Assembly: GCA_030529205.1 (NCBI GenBank)
Contig: JAUMXJ010000016.1
Location: 1 to 11,872, forward strand
Source of the DNA: Bacillota bacterium
GTDB taxonomy: Bacteria; Bacillota; Clostridia; Peptostreptococcales; Acidaminobacteraceae
Length of the DNA stretch: 11,872 nucleotides
Direction: 5' to 3'
Positions within the stretch are counted from its first letter, which is position 1, and each line of letters begins with the position of its first letter. This document shows, piece by piece, positions 1 through 6,722 of this stretch. The translations under genes and the position numbers were made by a program. Under the pieces are notes generated by a model. That model had not been told where the DNA came from. It was given only the letters and a program-made list of their open reading frames with translations, and ran no database searches.

Positions 1-2
1 AC

Positions 3-620
3 ATCTCTCCCGGGCATTATGCCGCAAAGGGCAAGATCAGAGTTGAAAAAGACTATTCGCAGGCGGCGTTCTGGATTGTCGCGGAACTGCTCAGGCAGTT
101 GAATGGAGGAGATTTCCGGCAGATTTTGCTCCCGGGAATGAATCCGCACTCATTACAGGGGGATCGTGTGATTTTGGATATTCTCGGGGTCAGAATCGAG
201 CCGAGCGGCAGGATTACGAGGGTTCGGGAACCGAGAAGTCAAGCGGATTTGACACATTGTCCGGATTTGTTTCCGATTTTGTCCGTTTTTTATGCCCTGT
301 ATGAGAAAGGAGGCACCATAACGGGCGCCGATCGGGTTTCGTACAAGGAGAGCGATCGATATGAAGCGATGAGGCTGGAACTGACGAAGCTCGGCTGCCG
401 AGCAGTGCGGGAAGGCGGAAAATTCCGCATCTATCCGGGGCGGCTGAAGGGGAACATCTGCAGTGCGCATGATGATCATCGCGTGGCGATGGCTCTCCTG
501 ATACTGAGTTTGTTTGTCGACAATGTGCGGCTTGACAGCAGGGAGTGCATCGGAAAATCCTATCCGATGTTTTTGGAAGATTTAAAAAAAGTTATGGCAA
601 TGAACAATAAAAAGCAATGA
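3..620 (+). CDS. aroA: EPSP synthase (3-phosphoshikimate 1-carboxyvinyltransferase), C-terminal part; 5' end outside window
   Basis: The enzyme transfers the enolpyruvyl group of PEP to shikimate-3-phosphate, the sixth step of the shikimate pathway, in the cytoplasm. The frame is open from base 3, giving about 205 residues, roughly half of the usual 420-430, so the gene starts upstream. Reading from base 3 shows VEKDYSQAAFW, which matches the family's 'gD.SqAaf' segment. Catalytic-region motifs follow: KESDR at bases 345-359 (equivalent to Lys340/Glu341/Arg344 of the E. coli enzyme), DHR at 474-482 (His385/Arg386 region) and GKSYP near the end (Lys411 region). All key residues visible in this half are kept, so the enzyme looks functional. 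The TTG at 99 is internal and is not a start. The stop is 13 bases before glsA, consistent with co-transcription with glsA and aroC. Confidence 0.95.
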   Translation: MSPGHYAAKGKIRVEKDYSQAAFWIVAELLRQLNGGDFRQILLPGMNPHSLQGDRVILDILGVRIEPSGRITRVREPRSQADLTHCPDLFPILSVFYALYEKGGTITGADRVSYKESDRYEAMRLELTKLGCRAVREGGKFRIYPGRLKGNICSAHDDHRVAMALLILSLFVDNVRLDSRECIGKSYPMFLEDLKKVMAMNNKKQ

Positions 621-633
621 AACAGAGGTATCC

Positions 634-1560
634 TTGAATTTAGATCAAGTATTGGAAAGAGCTTACGAGTACGGAACGCGCTACATTCACAAGGGAAAGG
701 TGGCGGAATATATTCCGGAACTCGCAAAAGAAGACAAGGGCAGGGCATCTGCCGTCATATTCGACCGGGAAGGAAGAATTTTTCAAGTCGGAGACAGCAC
801 ATACCGCTTCTCCATGCAGAGCATCGTCAAGGTGGTCATCTACCTGTCGGTTCTCGAGAATTATGAGTTTTCTCATATCAAGAAATATGTGGGGGTCAAA
901 CCTTCTTCCAAGCCGTTTAACAGCATTCTGGAGCTGGAGCTCAGCAACAAGAGTATCCCGGTGAACCCCTTCATCAATGCGGGTGCGATTGTCGCCACCT
1001 CCCTGCTGTTTCAAAAGTACGGGGAGCGCTCCTTTGATATGATTCTCGACAAGGTTCGCCTGCTTCTCGGCGACCCGCAGGCGAGCCTGAGCGAATCGAT
1101 TTATCGGTCCGAGAAGAGTTCGGCATTTGCCAACAGAGCGCTGACTTATATGATGCTCAGCCACAAGATCATTCCCGCCGAACTGAATGTGGAGCATCTC
1201 CTCGACGTCTATTTTAAAAGCTGCTCGATTATGGTCGACACCGTCGGTCTCGGAAGACTCAGTCAGGTGCTGTCGAGAGACGGAATGAGCATAGAAGGAG
1301 CACGCCTGATTGCACCGGAACACGCGAAGATTTTGCGCACCGTGATGGCGAGTTGCGGGACATATGATTATTCCGGAGATTTCGCGATTCGCATAGGAAT
1401 TCCCGCGAAAAGCGGAGTAGGCGGAGGCATTGTGACCGCATCCAAGGCGGGGTACGGAATCGCGGTTTACTGCCCGGGATTGGACACACATGGAAACTCC
1501 TATGTGGGAACCAGAATGCTTCAGAGCATTTCAAGAGATTTGGAACTCTCGATTTACTAG
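634..1560 (+). CDS. glsA: Glutaminase (serine-type, GlsA family)
   Basis: This cytoplasmic enzyme hydrolyses L-glutamine to glutamate and ammonia. The 308-residue length is the normal single-domain bacterial size. Family landmarks are GKVAEYIPELAK (about 21-32), the catalytic SxxK motif in MQSIVKV (Ser63, Lys66), FNSI and the NPFINAGAI block (about 112-120), and a glycine-rich GIPAKSGVGGGI segment near the C-terminus. The start is a TTG at 634, supported by AGAGG at 624-628 and by the alignment of the N-terminus. It lies 13 bases after aroA and 73 bases before aroC, on the same strand, so it appears to be part of the aro operon. That position is unusual. A role in supplying ammonia or glutamate for chorismate-derived amino acids is possible but is only inference. 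The 73-base gap to aroC contains a 6-bp GC-rich hairpin (1570-1587) without a T tract. Confidence 0.93.
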   Translation: MNLDQVLERAYEYGTRYIHKGKVAEYIPELAKEDKGRASAVIFDREGRIFQVGDSTYRFSMQSIVKVVIYLSVLENYEFSHIKKYVGVKPSSKPFNSILELELSNKSIPVNPFINAGAIVATSLLFQKYGERSFDMILDKVRLLLGDPQASLSESIYRSEKSSAFANRALTYMMLSHKIIPAELNVEHLLDVYFKSCSIMVDTVGLGRLSQVLSRDGMSIEGARLIAPEHAKILRTVMASCGTYDYSGDFAIRIGIPAKSGVGGGIVTASKAGYGIAVYCPGLDTHGNSYVGTRMLQSISRDLELSIY

Positions 1561-1633
1561 AAAGCGCAGCCGCCGTATCGCCGGCGGAAGAGGGGAAGCA
1601 TTCTTCAGTAAAGAAATTTGAATCGGAGAGATT

Positions 1634-2740
1634 ATGTCATCGATATACGGAAACAGGATAAAGGTATCTCTCTTCGGAGAGTCGCACGGGGCGGCGGTGG
1701 GCTGTGTTCTGGACGGACTGCCCGCCGGTCTCGCACTCGATATGCCCTTTATTCGAACCAGACTTTCACAGCGACAGCACGGTGCATTTTCGATACGTTC
1801 ATATGCTGAGATGTCAAAGGGTTTGGAGGAAGAGGATGCTCTTCTCGAGATTTCGTCCGCGGTCACTGCCCGCAGCGAAAGTTTGGATTTTCACGTTCTC
1901 AGCGGATTGTCGGACGAGGGGATTTGTCAGGGCTCCCCTTTTATGGCGTATTTTCAGAATCGTGATATCAGGAGAGGAGATTACCGGCAACAAGAGCGAC
2001 ACTACCGTCCGGGCCATGCGGATTATGTCTCCGCAATGCGTTCAAACGGTCATGCCGATTTGAGCGGCGGCGGACATTTTTCCGGGCGTTTGACCGCACC
2101 GCTGGTTCTTGCGGGAGCGATTTGCGAGCAGATCCTCTCCCGGAGAGGAATCGGCTTCTCGGCGCATGTAGAGAATGTAGGCGGATGCAAAAGTTTCGCT
2201 GAAATAAACGATTTTTTGGAAAGCCTCGAGCGGGACGGGGATTCTGCGGGGAGTGAAATCAAGATTCGAATTGACGGGATGCCCTTGGGTGTGGGATCTC
2301 CTTTTTTTGACACTTTGGAAGGCGAGATTTCCAAACTTGTCTTCTCCGTGCCTGCCGTAAAGGGAATCGCATTCGGAGCCGGATTCGATTTTGTGGAGAA
2401 AAGAGGATCCGAAGTCGTGGACGCCTTCATTCTTGCCGAATCCGATCAGGGCAGCGGAACACATGTCGTCACGGATCACAATTACAACGGCGGGATCAAC
2501 GGCGGGATTTCCAACGGCATGCCGGTGGAATTTCGTGTCGCGGTAAAACCGACTTCCAGCATACGTGTTCCGGTCAGGACATTGAATTTCGAGACCATGT
2601 CGCAAGAGTTGTTGGTGACGGGAGGAAGACATGACAAATGTATCGGATTCAGAGCAATGGTCGCAATCGTTGCCGCAACGGCGATTGCGCTTGTGAATTT
2701 TACGGAAGGCTCGGAATCTTTTGATGAGAGCGTGAAATAA
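1634..2740 (+). CDS. aroC: Chorismate synthase
   Basis: It converts EPSP to chorismate using reduced FMN, the last step of the shikimate pathway. The 368-residue protein begins SSIYGNRIKVSLFGESHG, which is signature 1 with the first active-site histidine (His18). RPGHADY holds the second histidine (His128). GGGHFSGRLTAPL replaces the GGRSSARETA form, as in many clostridial enzymes. TGGRHDKC near the C-terminus matches the third signature. The ATG at 1634 is supported by GGAGAG at 1625-1630. Compared with the usual order, the expected RRxPG loop reads RQHG (47-50), and about 20 extra residues separate it from the T-x-R-x-E motif (TARSE, about 78-82). The enzyme is therefore divergent in this substrate-binding loop but otherwise complete. 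It probably shares a transcript with aroA and glsA. Confidence 0.95.
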   Translation: MSSIYGNRIKVSLFGESHGAAVGCVLDGLPAGLALDMPFIRTRLSQRQHGAFSIRSYAEMSKGLEEEDALLEISSAVTARSESLDFHVLSGLSDEGICQGSPFMAYFQNRDIRRGDYRQQERHYRPGHADYVSAMRSNGHADLSGGGHFSGRLTAPLVLAGAICEQILSRRGIGFSAHVENVGGCKSFAEINDFLESLERDGDSAGSEIKIRIDGMPLGVGSPFFDTLEGEISKLVFSVPAVKGIAFGAGFDFVEKRGSEVVDAFILAESDQGSGTHVVTDHNYNGGINGGISNGMPVEFRVAVKPTSSIRVPVRTLNFETMSQELLVTGGRHDKCIGFRAMVAIVAATAIALVNFTEGSESFDESVK

Positions 2741-2773
2741 AAAGGAATAGAAGATTTTTGGAGTGATAACGGT

Positions 2774-3397
2774 ATGAATCGATCGATTTTTTTATATCGC
2801 GTCCTGCTCTTTGCAGCCGGGATTGCCGGAATTGTATTGCAGGTCTTGGACGACGGTGCGGGCATGTTTATGTACTACACCATTCTTTCCAATTTGCTGG
2901 TCGTGTTGTTCTTGGGGTACATGCTGGTGAAAAAAGGACGGCTCAGTGATCCCGATATCAGATCGAAAGACGGAGTCGCCATGGCAATCCTCATCACATG
3001 TGTGGTATATCATTTTATGCTCGCTCCGACGGCGAAGGCGAAAGACTATTACAATATAGAAAACTTTATATGTCACTACATTCTTCCGCTGGGCTTCATT
3101 GTGGATTCCCTCTTTTTCGATCGGGTTGCGACAAAGAAGACGGATCCTGTAAGCTGGTCGGTATTTCCTGTCGCATACTTTATATTTGCCTTGATGAACG
3201 GTCTTTTTCTGCATATTCCGATTCCGGGAAGGAAAAACTTTTATCCGTATTTTTTCGTCGATGTCGACAGGATGGGATTGATGAAAGTTCTGATGTTTTG
3301 TATGGTCATACTGATTGTATATATCGTGACGGGATATCTGTACTCGGCTCTAAAGTCCTTGATCCACAGCAGGATAACACGCAAAATTTCAAATTAA
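2774..3397 (+). CDS. Pr6Pr-type integral membrane protein, function unknown
   Basis: This 207-residue hydrophobic protein has about six predicted membrane helices (roughly residues 5-23, 33-52, 66-85, 97-114, 127-146 and 170-193). The spacing of features resembles the Pr6Pr / FAR-17a-AIG1-like membrane family: YYTILSNLLVV in helix 2, a threonine/tyrosine-rich helix 3 (LITCVVYHFML), HYILPLGFIVDSLFF in helix 4 and a YPYFFVDVDRMG loop before the last helix. In bacteria these proteins have no established function. The ATG at 2774 has GGAG at 2760-2763, about 10 bases upstream. It follows aroC by 33 bases on the same strand and probably ends the aro transcript. The family call rests on pattern memory of the YPY/F and T-SN motifs, so it is moderate. 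That it is a multi-pass membrane protein is clear. Confidence 0.8.
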   Translation: MNRSIFLYRVLLFAAGIAGIVLQVLDDGAGMFMYYTILSNLLVVLFLGYMLVKKGRLSDPDIRSKDGVAMAILITCVVYHFMLAPTAKAKDYYNIENFICHYILPLGFIVDSLFFDRVATKKTDPVSWSVFPVAYFIFALMNGLFLHIPIPGRKNFYPYFFVDVDRMGLMKVLMFCMVILIVYIVTGYLYSALKSLIHSRITRKISN

Positions 3398-3411
3398 TTC
3401 AAATTTTAAAC

Positions 3412-3439
3412 TAAAGTTTTGGAAAAAATACTGCGATAA
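3412..3439 (+). promoter_or_regulatory. Candidate sigma-28 (FliA/SigD) promoter of the H-NOX chemoreceptor gene
   Basis: TAAAGTTT at 3412-3419 is identical to the classical sigma-28 -35 octamer. TGCGATAA at 3432-3439 matches the GCCGATAA -10 octamer at six of eight positions. The spacer is 12 bases (16 from the TAAA core), one longer than the commonest value. The predicted start near 3446 would give a leader of about 36 bases carrying the AGGTGAGG ribosome binding site. Motility sigma factors are known to transcribe chemoreceptor genes, so the match fits the gene behind it. No transcript data are available to confirm it. Confidence 0.6.
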
Positions 3440-3467
3440 TTTGATTATATTGCTTCATATAATCAAC

Positions 3468-3475
3468 AGGTGAGG
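3468..3475 (+). promoter_or_regulatory. Ribosome binding site that fixes the H-NOX chemoreceptor start
   Basis: AGGTGAGG lies six bases before the ATG at 3482. A GTG at 3470 in the same frame falls inside this sequence and so cannot be the start. The ATG at 3482 also gives MKGT, the usual first residues of stand-alone and fused H-NOX domains. Confidence 0.85.
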
Positions 3476-3481
3476 AAAACT

Positions 3482-5275
3482 ATGAAAGGTACGGTAGTAT
3501 CAAGTTGGATGATTTCTTGCCGCCATCTATACGGCGATCGTGTCGTGGATGCGGCGCTTGAAAAATACGGATTCGATCGGAATTATGTCTTCTCTCCGCT
3601 GGAGGATGTTCCGGACACCGCTGCGCGGGGAATGATTGATTTCATCGGCGCCGAAATGGGCGTGGATAAGGCGCAGATCTGGGGAAAGATGGGAGAAGAG
3701 AATATTGTGACATTTTCCCGTAATTACAGCGGATTTTTCAGACAGGAGAATGCATACCGCTTTTTGAAGTCGATGAACGATGTGCATGAAATCGTCATGA
3801 AGCGCTTCAAAGGAGCGACACCGCCTATTCTGGATATGGAGATCATCTCTCCGAGAGAGGCGATGTTCATCTATCGATCCAAGAGGGGAATGGGTGATTA
3901 TTTGGCAGGTCTCCTGAGAGGGGTTGCCAAACATTTCAAAGAGGACATCAAAGTGGAAAAAATCTCGGCGTCCGACAGCGAAATCAGGTTGAAGCTGACA
4001 TTCCCGAGCGAGATTACATTTAAAAAGAAATATCGCCTGAACACCTTGCTCTCATTCGGCATAATCAAAAACAGCGGAGTGAAGTCGGCGATTTTAACAG
4101 CTCTTCTGACCGCCGTTCCGCTTTTTTCTCTCGGAGGATTCAGCTGGCAAACCGGAGTGATTGCCGGGTGTGTTCCGCTGATTGCGGCGCTCAGCAATGC
4201 ACTTTTGGCGCGGCCGTTGAAGATCTTGATGAATGAGATGTCCGATTTGTCGCAGAGGAAGTATTCCGCGAAGCTCGATATCCGAACGGAAGATGAATAC
4301 GAGGATATGATGCGGTATATGGCGGCTTTGAAGTATACGATTCAAAAAGATTTTATCGAGTTTAATTCCACTGCGGATGAGATGTCGACTTTCAATCACT
4401 CCCTGGCACACATCTCGGATGTCATGGAGGGCACATCGGACAGCATCAAAAATTCAATCGAGCATCTTGCAGGCTCGACACATACACAGGCACAAAATAC
4501 CGAGCATCTGGTCGAAGTTCTCAACAAAAGCATACAGAACATTGCGGATATTTCCGCAGAAAGCCAGACGAACAATGACAAGATTACAACCGCAATGCAT
4601 CGCATCGAGAGCAGTTTTGTAGAGGTGGAAAGCACCGCAAATCAGATTGTGGGCGTTATGGAGCAGTTCAAAGAGATCAAGAACAGCGGAAATCAGCTGC
4701 AGAGCAATGCACAGAGTATTACGGAGATTGTCTCCATTGTGTCCGGAATCGCGTCTCAAATCAATCTGCTTGCACTCAATGCATCGATTGAAGCATCCCG
4801 TGCCGGGGATGCGGGCAGAGGTTTCGGAGTGGTGGCGGATGAGGTCAGAAAACTTTCCGTGGAGACGAATCTCGCAGTCGAGCGCATCAACAGCGGCCTG
4901 GGCGGCTTTGTCAGCGATTTGGAGCGCTTGGTGAGCGGAATCGATTCACAGTACGCAGTCCTGGATCAGGGAAGCGTATCGCTCGAAAATGCCGTCTCCA
5001 CATCCGCACAATCCAAGGACAATCTGAAAGAAGTGTCTTCGCTCATGATTGCGACATCGGAACATCTCAAAGCGGAGGCGGGAAGAATTTCCTCCCTGTT
5101 CGATCCGATTCAAAATCTCGCCGCACTCGGAGAAGAAAACTCCGCGTCCACTCAGGAGGCGAGTCAGAGCGTTTCCGACTATGTCGAGCAGATTACGGAG
5201 CTCTCCGGAAAGATCAGTGTGTTCCAAAATCTGATTCAGGACTTCCAGTCCAAGCTTCAGGAATACAAGATATAA
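3482..5275 (+). CDS. H-NOX (haem NO/O2-binding) domain fused to a methyl-accepting chemotaxis protein
   Basis: This 597-residue protein is a haem-based chemoreceptor. Residues 1-185 form an H-NOX domain closely resembling that of Thermoanaerobacter (Tt/Tar4 H-NOX), apparently gap-free through residue 140. His102 (DVHEIV) is the proximal haem ligand, Pro115 lies in GATPP, and Tyr131/Ser133/Arg135 form the YxSxR haem-propionate motif. In the distal pocket Trp9, Asn74, Phe78 and Tyr140 are all present. In the Thermoanaerobacter domain Trp9/Asn74/Tyr140 is the hydrogen-bond network that stabilises bound O2. Two adjacent membrane helices (about 202-220 and 223-243) follow with almost no extracellular loop, then a HAMP-like linker starting RPL (244-246). 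The MCP signalling domain contains the conserved hairpin, with LLALNASIEASRAG and GRGFGVVADEVRKLS around 428-458. No C-terminal NWETF-like pentapeptide is seen. The protein likely signals to CheA/CheW in response to O2 or NO. It is a single-gene unit with its own promoter and terminator. Confidence 0.96.
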   Translation: MKGTVVSSWMISCRHLYGDRVVDAALEKYGFDRNYVFSPLEDVPDTAARGMIDFIGAEMGVDKAQIWGKMGEENIVTFSRNYSGFFRQENAYRFLKSMNDVHEIVMKRFKGATPPILDMEIISPREAMFIYRSKRGMGDYLAGLLRGVAKHFKEDIKVEKISASDSEIRLKLTFPSEITFKKKYRLNTLLSFGIIKNSGVKSAILTALLTAVPLFSLGGFSWQTGVIAGCVPLIAALSNALLARPLKILMNEMSDLSQRKYSAKLDIRTEDEYEDMMRYMAALKYTIQKDFIEFNSTADEMSTFNHSLAHISDVMEGTSDSIKNSIEHLAGSTHTQAQNTEHLVEVLNKSIQNIADISAESQTNNDKITTAMHRIESSFVEVESTANQIVGVMEQFKEIKNSGNQLQSNAQSITEIVSIVSGIASQINLLALNASIEASRAGDAGRGFGVVADEVRKLSVETNLAVERINSGLGGFVSDLERLVSGIDSQYAVLDQGSVSLENAVSTSAQSKDNLKEVSSLMIATSEHLKAEAGRISSLFDPIQNLAALGEENSASTQEASQSVSDYVEQITELSGKISVFQNLIQDFQSKLQEYKI

Positions 5276-5298
5276 TCGATATTCGATACAGTTAATCG

Positions 5299-5341
5299 AT
5301 AGGGCATCAAGGGTCTAACTTGATACCCTATTTTTTATTTT
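5299..5341 (+). terminator. Intrinsic terminator after the H-NOX chemoreceptor
   Basis: Arms ATAGGGCATCAAG (5299-5311) and CTTGATACCCTAT (5319-5331) form a 13-bp stem with one mismatch and a 7-base loop. A T-rich run follows immediately (5331-5341). It lies 24 bases after the stop codon. Confidence 0.9.
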
Positions 5342-5608
5342 TCCGAGAATTAGCATGAGGTCAACAAATAAAATAGATACGGCTATGCAGTAGGCAATAC
5401 TGTTTTTCTCAGCAACAAGAGATATTATTACTATACATAGCAATTAAGCTCATCCAATATCCATTATGAATGGGGACGTTATCTCATACCATCTAAAGTG
5501 CTATTTATAACACCCCAAAGAATTATCAGTATAAAATTGGTAAGCTTATATCACGAATCGATATAATACAGCAGTTGTTTGGTTCAGAATTTAGAAAAGA
5601 AGGAATAT
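5342..5608. other. AT-rich intergenic stretch with possible decayed coding fragments
   Basis: No intact gene, RNA gene or repeat is recognised here. The base composition is visibly richer in A and T than the flanking genes. One frame is open from 5497 through a stop at 5620-5622 and ends with protein-like residues KIGKLISRIDIIQQLFGSEF and then RKEGIYELK. A second plus-strand frame reads YEWGRYLIPSKVLFITPQ from 5465. Together they could be the tail of a frameshifted gene, but no family is recognised. The stretch could also be non-coding. Confidence 0.35.
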
Positions 5609-5805
5609 ATGAACTAAAGTAAGAATTCAGTTAAGAAAAAGAATTGCCGAATCGGGGGTTACCCTGTCGGCAGAGCCGCTTCCTATTATGGTGTACCGGA
5701 CGACGGACAATAACGAAATCGTTTCCAACACAATGGACAATATATCGTAGAGGACCTGAAATCGGCGTGGAAACACTTCTCATTGTGATTGAAAAGGAAA
5801 AATAA
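5609..5805 (+). pseudogene. Possible small frameshifted gene remnant, family unknown
   Basis: An ATG at 5609 with AAGAAGGA a few bases upstream is followed after one codon by a stop. A one-base shift restores a protein-like frame (TKVRIQLRKRIAESGVTLSA, then EPLPIMVYRTTDNNEIVSNT) that runs to a stop at 5748-5750. After a further shift the sequence reads GVETLLIVIEKEK and stops at 5803-5805. Sequence of this quality in changing frames suggests a decayed gene of about 65 residues. No domain is recognised. Chance open frames remain possible. Confidence 0.3.
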
Positions 5806-5818
5806 AGATCTTATTTTT

Positions 5819-5852
5819 AAAGTCCTATGAACCGACAGGCTCATAGGACTTT
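5819..5852. terminator. 12-bp perfect hairpin between convergent units, probable terminator
   Basis: AAAGTCCTATGA-type arms (5819-5830 region and 5841-5852) are perfectly complementary around a 10-base loop. The hairpin sits 28 bases beyond the stop of the DUF454 gene on the minus strand and after the decayed stretch on the plus strand. On the plus strand it is followed by TTTGTCTT, a weak T tract. On the minus strand the following bases are A-rich, so termination there would be inefficient or depend on the hairpin alone. Confidence 0.5.
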
Positions 5853-5879
5853 GTCTTCGGTGCACTCATACACGAGGCA

Positions 5880-6251
5880 TTATTTTTTGTTTTTGACGAC
5901 AAAAATGAAGTAGATGATGTGAAAGAGCCAGATAATGCCGAGCACGGCGAGACCGACGGGGACTCTGCGCATCATGTAGAAGGCGATGCCGAACAGGATG
6001 GTGACGAGGGTGATGACCTTTGTCTTGGTTTGCCTGGTCATTCCCTGTCCGTTCACATAGCTCTCCAGATTGTTCTTATACAGTCTCGTTCCTTTGAACC
6101 AGCGATCGAGTCGTTCCGAACTCTTGGCAAAACAGACGGCCGCGAGCATCAGGAAGGGGAAAGACGGCAAAAACGGCATGACCGCCCCGACTGCTCCCAG
6201 TCCGACTCCGATACAGCCCGTTCCGATTAACAAAATCTTTTTGATTCCCAT
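5880..6251 (-). CDS. DUF454 / YbaN-family small inner-membrane protein
   Basis: This 123-residue protein has a hydrophobic N-terminal half and two further hydrophobic segments near the C-terminus (about 79-95 and 98-118). The core motif G-AVGAVMPFLPSFPFLMLAA followed by CFAKSSERLDRWF (about 19-52) matches the YbaN/DUF454 pattern 'GxxLPxLPTTPFLLLAAxCFARSSxRLxxWL'. The biochemical function of the family is not established. The ATG at 6251 is the only sensible start. The upstream gene ends 6 bases before it, so it is the last gene of the four-gene minus-strand operon. A role as membrane accessory to the ABC transporter upstream is inference from that arrangement. Confidence 0.88.
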   Translation of the reverse strand: MGIKKILLIGTGCIGVGLGAVGAVMPFLPSFPFLMLAAVCFAKSSERLDRWFKGTRLYKNNLESYVNGQGMTRQTKTKVITLVTILFGIAFYMMRRVPVGLAVLGIIWLFHIIYFIFVVKNKK

Positions 6252-6257
6252 ATTTCT

Positions 6258-6695
6258 TTATTCTCTCCTATTTGTTTGCAGTGATTGTTCGCTGTCGGTC
6301 ACCTTGTCGGGATTGGCTCGACTGCGCTTCCATTCCCTTTTTGATTCAATCAGATGGCGTACGACCGTCACGGGGTTCGTGAACAGCAGGTGCGGGCCCG
6401 AAAAGCGCATGACGTTTTTTATCTTTCCCCTCATGTCCGGAGTATAACAGTGCACCTTGCAATTCGAGCAAAATGTTTTTTCCTGCATAAACGGACAGAG
6501 GTCCGCGCGTTTCATCGCATAGCCGAGCAGGGATGCACATTCATCGCACAGCGAGAGTGATATCTCCTTGCCCTGTATACGGATTTTTATGATTTTCTTC
6601 GGAAGTTGTCTGTGCTTTTTCCTGCAGTAGACGGCAATCATCCGAGAGACGAGTTTCTTTTCGTCATTGCGTTTTTTGTTCGTATCCCGATTCAT
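6258..6695 (-). CDS. YgbA-type 'nitrous oxide-stimulated promoter' family protein, cysteine-rich
   Basis: A 145-residue soluble basic protein. Seven cysteines (24, 50, 53, 67, 76, 79, 83) occur in the family's pattern: MIAVYC..KH, LCDECASLLGYA, LCPF..EKTFCSNCKVHCY, then VMRFSGPHLLFTNPVTVVRHL. This is the layout of the YgbA_NO family. In E. coli ygbA is part of the nitric-oxide-responsive NsrR regulon. The molecular function is unsettled, and the cysteines suggest a metal or Fe-S site. The ATG at 6695 has GGGG 9 bases upstream. It lies 27 bases after the CydC-like gene and 6 bases before the DUF454 gene. The last 25 or so residues are polar and outside the conserved domain. Confidence 0.88.
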   Translation of the reverse strand: MNRDTNKKRNDEKKLVSRMIAVYCRKKHRQLPKKIIKIRIQGKEISLSLCDECASLLGYAMKRADLCPFMQEKTFCSNCKVHCYTPDMRGKIKNVMRFSGPHLLFTNPVTVVRHLIESKREWKRSRANPDKVTDSEQSLQTNRRE

Positions 6696-6722
6696 TTTTT
6701 ATATCCCCAACTTGTTGCGTTG

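Noticed and set aside
640..1491. Long open frame on the minus strand opposite the glutaminase gene
   Set aside because: It has no recognisable domain, is cysteine/histidine-rich as expected for an antisense shadow, and lies wholly within a clear glutaminase gene.
1570..1587. GC-rich hairpin between glsA and aroC as a terminator
   Set aside because: The stem is only 6 bp and is followed by AAGAGGGGAAG, with no T tract. It may slow transcription but does not look like an intrinsic terminator.
3388..3405. Direct repeat TTCAAATT with a 10-base period around the stop of the membrane protein gene
   Set aside because: Only two short AT-rich copies; likely chance, although it could act as an AT-rich element upstream of the promoter at 3412.
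3458..3463. TATAAT just upstream of the H-NOX chemoreceptor as a sigma-A -10
   Set aside because: It would start transcription inside the ribosome binding site and has no -35 at 16-18 bases. The sigma-28-like site upstream fits better.
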